DNA from: CAYNNQ01 sp051748085
Lineage (GTDB): Bacteria > Desulfobacterota > Desulfovibrionia > Desulfovibrionales > Desulfonatronovibrionaceae
NCBI GenBank assembly: GCA_051748085.1
Contig: JBNJHA010000051.1
Coordinates: 1-17,119 of the forward strand
DNA: 17,119 bases
Direction: 5' to 3'
Shown: positions 7,347-13,746 of the stretch, piece after piece
Numbering within the stretch: position 1 is the stretch's first letter
How the letters are laid out: each line of letters starts with the position of its first letter
Notes under the pieces: model-generated
What the model was told of the DNA's origin: nothing
The model's input: the letters and a program-made list of their open reading frames with translations, nothing else
Databases searched by the model: none
Made by a program: the position numbers and the translations under genes

Positions 7347-7352
7347 GAACTA

Positions 7353-7589
7353 TTATAAAGGCAATGGGCGTGGTTTTATAGGTTTTATGCAGGCTCTTAT
7401 TTGCAATTCCTGCAATATGAGCCGCTCGTAATCAAAGGCTGGAAAGGATGGCAAGGGTTGGTGTCCATTTTCCAAATAAGAATCCAGAAATTGACTTTCT
7501 TCCCAAAAATCCAGCAATTCGTCCTCTTCTAGAATTTTCAATTGTTCTTCTAAATTATAATTTTCCAAAGCGGGGAAAAAGCTTCCCAT
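7353..7589 (-). CDS. Small acidic protein of unknown function
   Basis: A 78-aa protein from the ATG at 7589 (MGSFFPALENYNLEEQLKIL), preceded by AGGAGGG. A TTG at 7592 and an ATG at 7610 are other possible starts; the latter would place the Shine-Dalgarno inside the gene. The N-terminal two thirds are acidic and probably helical (EEQLKILEEDELLDFWEESQ), while the end is basic and Pro-rich (CIKPIKPRPLPL). I do not recognise a family. A U-tracted terminator downstream (7211-7249) and a good ribosome-binding site argue that it is real. It lies divergent to the selenocysteine peroxiredoxin. Confidence 0.6.
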   Translation of the reverse strand: MGSFFPALENYNLEEQLKILEEDELLDFWEESQFLDSYLENGHQPLPSFPAFDYERLILQELQIRACIKPIKPRPLPL

Positions 7590-7642
7590 CAAGATGATTC
7601 CCTCCTGCATTTTCAAGATTTGTTTCCTTACATATACCTTTT

Positions 7643-7721
7643 AACACTCTAAATGGCAAATATTTTTTTCCGGCTCCCCGGAGTGATTTCAGAAAGGAAG
7701 AAGTAATTCTTTTAGAGTGTT
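7643..7721. repeat. 79-bp element with 11-bp terminal inverted repeats
   Basis: AACACTCTAAA (7643-7653) is the exact reverse complement of TTTAGAGTGTT (7711-7721). The 57 bp between are AT-rich with a short CCGGCTCCCCGGAG patch. It lies upstream of both the small acidic gene and the peroxiredoxin. It could be operator half-sites, a leader structure or a remnant of a small mobile repeat. Confidence 0.5.
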
Positions 7722-7746
7722 GCAACAAACATCCAAGCAGATTTGT

Positions 7747-7787
7747 ATGTGTTCAGCAAATTTCTGTAAAAAAAATGCTGAACACAT
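7747..7787. repeat. 12-bp perfect inverted repeat upstream of the peroxiredoxin
   Basis: ATGTGTTCAGCA (7747-7758) and TGCTGAACACAT (7776-7787) are exact reverse complements with a 17-nt A-rich spacer. On the plus strand the hairpin is followed by T-rich DNA. It lies about 40-60 bp upstream of the tentative peroxiredoxin promoter, so it may be an operator or a terminator-like insulator. Related half-motifs occur at 5912 and 7296. Confidence 0.65.
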
Positions 7788-7823
7788 TCCTTTTTCGCTT
7801 TATTGCTTTTTTTCCTATTAACT

Positions 7824-7850
7824 TTTACATTCTTTTTAAGGCGTTTTAAT
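7824..7850 (+). promoter_or_regulatory. Tentative sigma70-type promoter of the peroxiredoxin gene
   Basis: TTTACA (7824-7829) and TTTAAT (7845-7850) with a 15-bp spacer, or TAATAG (7847-7852) with 17 bp. Transcription would start near 7857, about 30 bp before the first start codon and its Shine-Dalgarno. The region is AT-rich, so chance matches are likely. Confidence 0.3.
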
Positions 7851-7886
7851 AGATATTTTTGATGATATCTGGAAGGAGGAGAACCT

Positions 7887-8618
7887 ATGCCTGAAAAAGA
7901 TGAAGAATTTGGTTGCGCCCGGCCCACGGGCGGTCCTGTTGGCGCTCCGGATGATGCTCCGGAAGAGAATCAGAAATCGAATAAAGTCGATAAAGGAGGA
8001 ATATCCATGATACAAGTAGGTCAAAAGGCTCCTGATTTTGGTGCTCCGGCATATTTCAAGGGAGAATTTACATCGGTTAAATTGTCCGATTATCTGGGGC
8101 AGTGGGTGTCACTCTGCTTTTATCCAGGCGATTTTACCTTTGTCTGAGCCACGGAAATCTCGGCGGTCGCCGAGAAGAACAGCGAGTTCGAGAAGCTCGG
8201 GGTGCAGGTTTTGTCCATGAGCGTGGACAGTGTATTTGTACATAAGATGTGGGTTGATCATGAACTGTCCAAGATGACTACCTCCGGCACCATTCCTTTT
8301 CCCATGCTCTCCGACGGCGGAGGCAAGGTCGGGGAAATCTTCGGCGTTTATGATCCGCAAGGCGGAGTGGATGTCCGGGGACGCTTTTTGATAGATCCGG
8401 ACGGGGTCATTCAAGGTTTTGAAGTGCTTTCTCCGCCGGTGGGCCGGAACGTCTCCGAAACCCTGCGCCAGATTCAGGCCTTCCAGGCCGTGCGCGAGAG
8501 CAAGGGTACACGGGCCACGCCTTCCGGATGGGCTCCTGGCAAGAAGATGCTTACCCCCACGCCGGGCCTTGTAGGCAAGGTCTGGGAGGAATGGAAAGTC
8601 GGCATGGCCTTTGATTAG
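7887..8618 (+). CDS. Selenocysteine-containing AhpC-type peroxiredoxin
   Basis: Reduces peroxides in the cytoplasm. The frame is open from 7887 to 8618 apart from one TGA at 8145-8147, exactly where AhpC has its peroxidatic Cys: PGDFTFV-[TGA]-ATEISAVAEKN, versus PGDFTFVCPTE in AhpC. AhpC-like sequence continues without a break on both sides (SVDSVFVHKMW, RGRFLIDPDGVIQGFEV, VGRNVSETLR, KKMLTPTPGLVGKVWEEWK), so I read TGA as selenocysteine, U87 (U47 from the inner start). The resolving Cys is absent: the VCP motif of AhpC is ATP here, making it a 1-Cys/1-Sec type. Two in-frame starts each have a strong Shine-Dalgarno: ATG 7887 (GGAAGGAGGAG) and ATG 8007 (AAAGGAGG, MIQVGQKAPDFG). The 40-residue extension carries a Cys (FGCARPTG) and looks disordered. 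Sizes are 243 or 203 aa. selA, selB and selC must lie elsewhere. Confidence 0.92.
7994..8009 (+). promoter_or_regulatory. Second ribosome-binding site and internal start in the peroxiredoxin gene
   Basis: AAAGGAGG precedes ATG 8007 with ideal spacing. It is in frame with the upstream ATG 7887, which has its own strong site (GGAAGGAGGAG, 7871-7881). The inner start gives the standard AhpC N-terminus (MIQVGQKAPDF). Two protein forms from one gene are possible. Confidence 0.65.
8145..8175 (+). promoter_or_regulatory. Selenocysteine UGA with bacterial SECIS-like hairpin
   Basis: The UGA at 8145-8147 is followed by a 7-bp perfect stem TCTCGGC (8158-8164) / GCCGAGA (8169-8175) closing a GGUC tetraloop (8165-8168). 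The loop begins 17 nt after the UGA. Both the spacing and the GGUC loop resemble the E. coli fdhF element bound by SelB. The hairpin lies within the coding frame, as bacterial SECIS elements do. Confidence 0.85.
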
Positions 8619-8687
8619 TTTGCATGCGGAAATTTTTGAATTTCCGTAAATAAATGAGACGTTGAATATTGGGCCGAATTGTAATGC

Positions 8688-8717
8688 AAATAACCCCGCC
8701 GAACGGCGGGGTTATTT
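8688..8717 (+). terminator. Strong hairpin terminator after the peroxiredoxin
   Basis: A perfect 13-bp stem AAATAACCCCGCC (8688-8700) / GGCGGGGTTATTT (8705-8717) with a GAAC tetraloop. It lies about 70 bp after the stop codon. The stem ends in A/T-rich sequence on both sides, so it could work in both directions. Confidence 0.8.
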
Positions 8718-8720
8718 AGT

Positions 8721-8817
8721 TTCCATCCGGAAATGGCCCTTTTCCAGTTTAACTTTGTTAATTTTCTTGTTGGGATAATCCAGGTTTAAATCGGGATCGG
8801 GATCGGGATCGGAAGAA
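8721..8817 (-). repeat. Interspersed repeat 2, copy 2 (GATCCC-rich)
   Basis: This is the reverse complement of 238-340. It contains a clean run of GGGATC hexamers (8791-8812), where the other copy has a mixed GATCCC/GATAGC tract and is 6 bp longer. The non-hexamer part is nearly identical between copies. It directly follows the peroxiredoxin terminator. Confidence 0.85.
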
Positions 8818-8860
8818 TATGTCCATTCGGTACGGGAGGAATCCTCAGCTTATGGATTCG

Positions 8861-8891
8861 ATATCGATCCCGATAGCGATATCGATCCCGA
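8861..8891 (+). repeat. Short tandem repeat, 18-bp unit
   Basis: ATATCGATCCCGATAGCG is followed by a partial second unit ATATCGATCCCGA. The unit shares GATCCCGATAGCGAT-type words with the hexamer tract of repeat 2 copy 1. Confidence 0.7.
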
Positions 8892-8992
8892 AGAAAGAAA
8901 ATCCCAACACAGGAAAAATATCATTTCCGAACCCAAAACCTGATATTTCTAAATCCGAAAATTTCTAAATTCCGGATAAGAACTATTTATTT

Positions 8993-9199
8993 TCAGCGTC
9001 TGAACAGATTGATTGCTATGGTCAGGATTATGCTCAGAATGAGCATTGAGGTAACGGGAATGAAGACCTTTGTCTTTTCCGTTTCAAAGCGGATGTCGCC
9101 CGGGAGTTTGCCGAACCATCCGAGCATCCACGGTGCGAAATGAATAATGATTCCGATTCCCGCCAGAAGCGCACCGGCAATTATCAGCCAGCGTCCCAC
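8993..9199 (-). CDS. DUF2905-type small membrane protein
   Basis: A 68-aa protein with two membrane segments (WLIIAGALLAGIGIIIHFAPW and FIPVTSMLILSIILTIAINLF) and the loop GKLPGDIRFETEKTKVF between them, which is the signature of DUF2905. Function is unknown for the family. The start is GTG at 9199, inside the end of the kinase gene (16-bp overlap), with AAGGAG 8 bp before it, so it is translationally coupled to the kinase. Members of this family are usually stand-alone; linkage to a membrane sensor kinase may be incidental or point to a signalling accessory role. Confidence 0.82.
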   Translation of the reverse strand: MGRWLIIAGALLAGIGIIIHFAPWMLGWFGKLPGDIRFETEKTKVFIPVTSMLILSIILTIAINLFRR

Positions 9200-11760
9200 T
9201 CAGGCTTCTCCTTGGGAATGTAAATTTTCAGGCTAGTGACATCCTCTTTTTCCGAGGTCTGCAGGTCAATATCGTAGTGCATGGTATGGGCAATAAGTTT
9301 TGCCGAATAGGTTCCCAGTCCCGTGCCTGCTTTTTTACCGTGAGTGATGTATTTATCGAAAAAATTATTCTTGATATCCGGGGGAACCGCACCGGAGTTG
9401 CTGATGGTAAGTATTATCGGATCAAGATTGTTTATTTCCATGCTTATTTCCGAGTTTGACGGAGAAGCTTCCACAGCGTTCAGGAACAGATTGGATAGCA
9501 GATTGTACAGAAGGCGTTCCTCGGACCAGAGTAAAAATTTGTCTTTTGCACCGGCCGGATTATTGTCAATGAGAATGGTGACGGTCAGCCCGGAGGCATG
9601 GATTCTGGATTGGTTGTCGGCGATTATTTCCCTCAGAACGGCCAGGACATCCACCTGCACCGGGTGGTATTCGTAATTGCCCATTTCCATTTTGAACATG
9701 TCCAGGGAGAGATTGATCATGTTCAACATTTTTCGCCCGGTTTGTTCAATGTTTCGGAGTATATCGACCTGTTCTTCAGTCAGATTGTCGTCCTGCTCCA
9801 TAATTTGGGGCAGGCCGATGATGCCGTTCAGGGGGGATTTGAGGTCGTGGCGCATGATGCGGTTTACATCGGACTTGAGGCGCTCCAGGTCCTTTTTCTG
9901 GGTTATGTCTTCCTTGACCGCCACATAATTTTTGATATTTCCTTTTTCATCCTGGACCGGGGCGATCGCCGCCTGTTCCCAGTACAGGTCGCCGTTTTTT
10001 TTGCGGTTATGTATTTCCCCGCGCCATGTATTCCCCGATCTGATCGTCTTCCACATGTCCTGATAGAATTGTTCATCATGCTCCCCGGACTTGAGAATCC
10101 TGGGGTTTTCGCCCAGGGCTTCGTCCCGGCTATATCCGGTTATGGCGCAAAAAGCGGGATTGACGTATTCTATTATGCCCTCGGTGTCGGTAATGACAAT
10201 GGACATTGGGCTGTTTTCCACGGAAAGCAGGAGTTTATTCAGTTCCAGTTCTCTTCTTTTTCGTTCGGTAATATCAAAACCGAGAATAGTAACTCCGGAG
10301 ACTTCGCCGCTTCGAGAGTCCTTTACCGGATAGAATCGATGTTCCATGCTATGTTCCGGGGTTGTTTCCTCGAATTGCATGTTGTTTCCGGTAGTCAGAA
10401 CTTGACGGACCATGTCCACTTTCTTTCGGGTTGCCTTACTGGGAATGGTGTCTGTAAGCTTGCGGCCGATAAGCTTTTTGGTCGGCATCTGCCAACGGTT
10501 GGCCAAAGTGGAATTGGCGTGCAGGATGGTTTCGTCCCTGTCCACTAACAAAGCGGATTCCTGAATCGCGTTTAGCAGGGAATTCAATATATTGGCCTGT
10601 CTGGCTATTGTCTCTTCCGCCTGCTTTTTTTCAGTGATGTCCAGCATGATTCCCTCGACGTACACGGGCTTCCCCCGGGAATCGGGAACATTATGTATGG
10701 TCTCGTTCAGCCAGCGTATCTGGCCGTCTTTTCGCAGTATTCTGTATTCACGGTTAATGCTGTGACCGGAAACGGTAAGCAGATCTTTTTGCGCCCCGGA
10801 TTCACGCATTTTTTTCATATCGTCCGGATGCATGACCTGTTTCCAGGAAATCCGTTTTTCCTCGAATTCATCCGGGGTGTATCCGGTTATTTTTTCCACC
10901 TGCCCCCGGATATAAATGAGGTTAAAGTCAAGGTCGCCCCGAAAGGCGATTCCCTGGATGTTTTTGGTCAGGGAATCATAGCGGTCTTCGCTTTCCCGGA
11001 GACGCCGGAAGAGAATGGATTGAGGATTGGATATGCCGGTGACCACCACCGCCTTGTAGATCAGATAAAAAGAAATGATTTTGAAATAGTGGCCGAGCAG
11101 ATTGGACAGGTCATAAACGTCTACATAAAAAGTAAAGGCAAGTTCAGCCAGGATGGTGAACGTCAGGCTGAACATGATCAGCCTGTATATGAGCTTGTCC
11201 CATTGTTCCCTGGTTTTGTATACTACGGCCATGGTGCCGATAAGGATAAAGGATATCAGGTATTCGCTGCATATCTTGAATGCAGTCAGGCCTTGTCCCT
11301 CAATATAACAGTCCGGAAAATTCCGGGAGAATGCAAGGATTATTATCGTCGCCGTTAGAGCTGCATAGCCCAGGAATGTCAGGCGCAGGGAGAAGCGTCT
11401 GCCCATGAGCAGGGAAAAGGCCAGCAGGGATATGGCCTCCAGATAACGGGTGGCGATCCACAATTGGGTGGGAAGATTGGCGTCGTATTCCGGAAAGAAG
11501 GGCATGCCCTTGTAGCTCAGGGTATGCAGGCCGTCGAGAACCGCGACGCTCAAGAAGGCGATTCCCAAAAGCGGTATCGCGCTGCCTTCCACGTTGCGTC
11601 TGGAGTTCCAGGAGATGATGAATACGCAACCGGCAATGACAATGCTGAAAATTTCCGCGATGGTGTGAAAGAGCAAAAAATTATAATAACTGAGTATGCT
11701 CAGTCCGACCAGAGTGAAAAGTCCCAGGCTGAAATATTTTGTAAATTTTTTATCCATCAT
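9184..11760 (-). CDS. MASE3-PAS-PAS-PAS sensor histidine kinase
   Basis: An 858-aa inner-membrane sensor kinase. Residues about 10-245 form a MASE3-like region of seven or eight membrane segments (SILSYYNFLLFHTIAEIFSI, LSVAVLDGLHTLSYKGMPFF, PTQLWIATRYLEAISLLAF). Three PAS modules follow: about 255-380 (YIRGQVEKITGYTPDEFEEK, ending LDITEKK), 385-505 (ending GFDITERKRR) and 510-635 (IVITDTEGIIEYVNPAFCAI, ending KEDITQKKDL). HisKA has RIMRHDLKSPLNGIIG with the phospho-acceptor His; the ATPase domain has an N-box (NLLSNLFLNAVEAS) and a G-box (GTGLGTYSAKLIA). There is no receiver domain, and no response-regulator gene adjoins. The start codon has a poor Shine-Dalgarno; Met2 is an alternative. It is transcribed away from the Kai operon. 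The stimulus is unknown. Confidence 0.9.
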   Translation of the reverse strand: MMDKKFTKYFSLGLFTLVGLSILSYYNFLLFHTIAEIFSIVIAGCVFIISWNSRRNVEGSAIPLLGIAFLSVAVLDGLHTLSYKGMPFFPEYDANLPTQLWIATRYLEAISLLAFSLLMGRRFSLRLTFLGYAALTATIIILAFSRNFPDCYIEGQGLTAFKICSEYLISFILIGTMAVVYKTREQWDKLIYRLIMFSLTFTILAELAFTFYVDVYDLSNLLGHYFKIISFYLIYKAVVVTGISNPQSILFRRLRESEDRYDSLTKNIQGIAFRGDLDFNLIYIRGQVEKITGYTPDEFEEKRISWKQVMHPDDMKKMRESGAQKDLLTVSGHSINREYRILRKDGQIRWLNETIHNVPDSRGKPVYVEGIMLDITEKKQAEETIARQANILNSLLNAIQESALLVDRDETILHANSTLANRWQMPTKKLIGRKLTDTIPSKATRKKVDMVRQVLTTGNNMQFEETTPEHSMEHRFYPVKDSRSGEVSGVTILGFDITERKRRELELNKLLLSVENSPMSIVITDTEGIIEYVNPAFCAITGYSRDEALGENPRILKSGEHDEQFYQDMWKTIRSGNTWRGEIHNRKKNGDLYWEQAAIAPVQDEKGNIKNYVAVKEDITQKKDLERLKSDVNRIMRHDLKSPLNGIIGLPQIMEQDDNLTEEQVDILRNIEQTGRKMLNMINLSLDMFKMEMGNYEYHPVQVDVLAVLREIIADNQSRIHASGLTVTILIDNNPAGAKDKFLLWSEERLLYNLLSNLFLNAVEASPSNSEISMEINNLDPIILTISNSGAVPPDIKNNFFDKYITHGKKAGTGLGTYSAKLIAHTMHYDIDLQTSEKEDVTSLKIYIPKEKPEWDAG

Positions 11761-12099
11761 AAAGAGGTGTATGCTTAATAGTTACCCGATTCTTCTGACC
11801 TTTTATCTAAAAGTTTAAAATTGTGCAAGAAGCGCTTGAAAACGGGTATTGTAGCTGGAAGTGGATGGCGGCGGAATCTGACCGAAAAGTTGTATATCCC
11901 TGCCAAACATGCACGACACCGGCCTGATTGCGGCGTTAACTTAAATTATTCTTGCGTCGTCCTAAGGATTTGGTTAATAGTTATATAAAATCAGGTGAAC
12001 TTTTTTTCATGTGCTAAACTGATACCCGAAATTTTAAATTGCCGAACTGTAAACAGCCGGGTCAAAATTTGGAAATCAATGCCTCCTGAGGTTTAATCC
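11761..12099. other. Divergent region between the MASE3 kinase and the Kai operon
   Basis: This 339-bp stretch should hold promoters for both the minus-strand MASE3 kinase and the plus-strand Kai operon. An AT-rich patch GGTTAATAGTTATATAAAAT (11972-11991) offers a possible -10 for the operon, but I find no well-spaced -35 and no sigma54 site. A TGAGGT word 7 bp before ATG 12100 is the likely ribosome-binding site. No coding potential is seen. Confidence 0.5.
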
Positions 12100-13746
12100 A
12101 TGCATAAAAAGCCAACATACGCGCAATTGGAACAAAAAGTTCTGGATCTGCAAGCGGAGCTGAATCGTTGGCGCGAAGCCGGTTTCGAGGAAGAAAGCGC
12201 GATTAAATTAAGGGGTGTCCTTGAGTATTCCCCCCTGGGAGCGGTTTTGATTGAGCCGGAAAGCGGAAGGTTGGCGGATATGAATGCTATTTTCCGCCGC
12301 GAGTTGGAGATTGATGAATTAGATCGGGAAAATTTGACCATATCCGACTTGAATTTTCATGACCAGGCAATCAGGCGGCGGGTGAGTGAATATCTCCGGG
12401 AACATGCGGACTTATCTGATCTGGAATGCAGTTTCCTGTTTTCGGATGGATCTATAGAGTATTTCAGACTGTTTTCAAATATAGTCCAGGTTGGCCGGAG
12501 GTCTTTTGTTTTGGTTCTGTTTCGGAATATAACCGAGCACAAACGGATGAAGGACGATTTGCGGGAGGCAAAGGAAAGGGCTGAATCCGCGAATCGGGCC
12601 AAGTCCGAATTTCTGGCTAATATGAGTCACGAAATCCGCACTCCGCTGAACGGCATGCTTGGAATGCTGCAACTCATGCAGATGTGCGATTTGAATGAAG
12701 AACTGCAGGAATATGTGGATAACGCTCAGCTTGCCTCCAGCAATTTGAGTACGATTCTTTCGGACATACTTGATCTGGCCAAGATAGAAGCGGGCAAAAT
12801 GAACATTTCTGAACATGTTTTCAATATGCAGGATGTGTTGAATGAAGTTTACGGTTCCTTTATCTATCAATTCAATCAGAAAAATCTGCTTTTGGTTTTA
12901 AATGTCCATCCCTGGATTCCGGATTCCCTGGTGGGCGATTCGGCCCGCATTCGACAGATCCTTTTCAACCTGGTCGGCAATTCGGTTAAATTTACCGACA
13001 AGGGCAGCGTGACCATTTCCGTTGACCCTTTGCAGGGGGTGTTTAATGCGGGCGGCACGCGGGCCCGTTTGCTTTTTACCGTTTCGGATACCGGCAAGGG
13101 GCTGGCTGATGCGGAAGTTACCAGCGTATTCGATCCGTTTGTGCAGGCCGACTCCGCCGGTTCCTCCTCCATCCCCGGGACCGGGCTGGGTCTGCGCATA
13201 GTCCGCGAATTCGTGGAGCTTATGGGCGGAAACATCAGCGTTGTCAGTGTGCAGGGAGAGGGTACAACGATTTATTTCACCCTGGAATTGGGCTTGCGGC
13301 AAACGGAAATGGAGCTGAAAGAGCCAAAATCGGAGCGTTGCGGGCGGATCGAGAAAAATTCCGGGCGGAAAATCATGGTTGTCGACGATGATTATTTGAG
13401 CCGGATCGCGGTCAGCCGCATGCTGAAAAAGCATGGATATGCTGTAAACGAGGCGGACAGCGGGGAAAAGGCGCTGCGTATCGCGGAGGACGAGCATCAG
13501 GATCTGGTGCTTATGGATATTCGCATGCCGGAAATGGATGGATTGGAAACAGCGAAACGGATCAGGGAAATGTGCGCCGCAAAGGGGCATGCCGCCCCGT
13601 TCATGGTCGCCATGACCGCCTATGCCATGAAGGGTGATCAGGAAAGGATGCTTCAGGGCGGCATGGACGGTTATCTGGCCAAACCTTTTGCCTGGGAAGA
13701 TCTGACCGCAGTTATCGCAAAATTGGACCGCGACAGGGGAATTTAA
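12100..13746 (+). CDS. PAS hybrid histidine kinase with receiver domain
   Basis: A 548-aa cytoplasmic hybrid kinase, first gene of the Kai operon. It starts with a short coiled coil (YAQLEQKVLDLQAELNRW), then a PAS module at about 38-150 (LEYSPLGAVLIEPESGRLAD, ending LFRNITEHKRM). HisKA carries FLANMSHEIRTPLNGMLGML with the phospho-acceptor H177. The ATPase domain has RIRQILFNLVGNSVKFTDKG (N-box), SDTGKG (D-box) and GTGLGLRIVREFVELMGG (G-box). The C-terminal receiver domain (about 425-545) has MVVDDDYLSR, phospho-acceptor D473 in VLMDIRMPEMDG, MTAYAMKGD and the conserved Lys of LAKPF. No membrane segment is present. There is no DNA-binding output, so the signal must pass to another protein. 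Its stop codon touches the next start codon (TAAATG). Confidence 0.92.
   Translation: MHKKPTYAQLEQKVLDLQAELNRWREAGFEEESAIKLRGVLEYSPLGAVLIEPESGRLADMNAIFRRELEIDELDRENLTISDLNFHDQAIRRRVSEYLREHADLSDLECSFLFSDGSIEYFRLFSNIVQVGRRSFVLVLFRNITEHKRMKDDLREAKERAESANRAKSEFLANMSHEIRTPLNGMLGMLQLMQMCDLNEELQEYVDNAQLASSNLSTILSDILDLAKIEAGKMNISEHVFNMQDVLNEVYGSFIYQFNQKNLLLVLNVHPWIPDSLVGDSARIRQILFNLVGNSVKFTDKGSVTISVDPLQGVFNAGGTRARLLFTVSDTGKGLADAEVTSVFDPFVQADSAGSSSIPGTGLGLRIVREFVELMGGNISVVSVQGEGTTIYFTLELGLRQTEMELKEPKSERCGRIEKNSGRKIMVVDDDYLSRIAVSRMLKKHGYAVNEADSGEKALRIAEDEHQDLVLMDIRMPEMDGLETAKRIREMCAAKGHAAPFMVAMTAYAMKGDQERMLQGGMDGYLAKPFAWEDLTAVIAKLDRDRGI

Larger units (their letters stand above)
8619..8992. other. Convergent intergenic region with terminator and GATCCC-rich repeats
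   Basis: This 374-bp region lies between the peroxiredoxin and the convergent DUF2905 gene. It holds the strong terminator at 8688-8717, the second copy of interspersed repeat 2 (8721-8817), and an 18-bp tandem unit ATATCGATCCCGATAGCG (8861-8878, partly repeated 8879-8891). A weak AT-rich hairpin around 8953-8977 may serve the minus-strand genes. No gene is seen. Confidence 0.7.

Noticed and set aside
8145..8147. TGA as a nonsense mutation making the peroxiredoxin a pseudogene
   Set aside because: It falls exactly on the catalytic Cys codon, the frame is intact on both sides with family-conserved residues, and a SECIS-like hairpin with correct spacing follows.
8791..8891. GATCCC/GATATC repeats as a CRISPR array or origin iterons
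   Set aside because: The units are 6 or 18 bp, contiguous and without unique spacers, and no cas or replication-initiator gene is nearby.
9598..10548. Plus-strand open frame of 316 codons inside the MASE3 kinase gene
   Set aside because: Its translation shows no domain, while the opposite strand has clear PAS and HisKA motifs.
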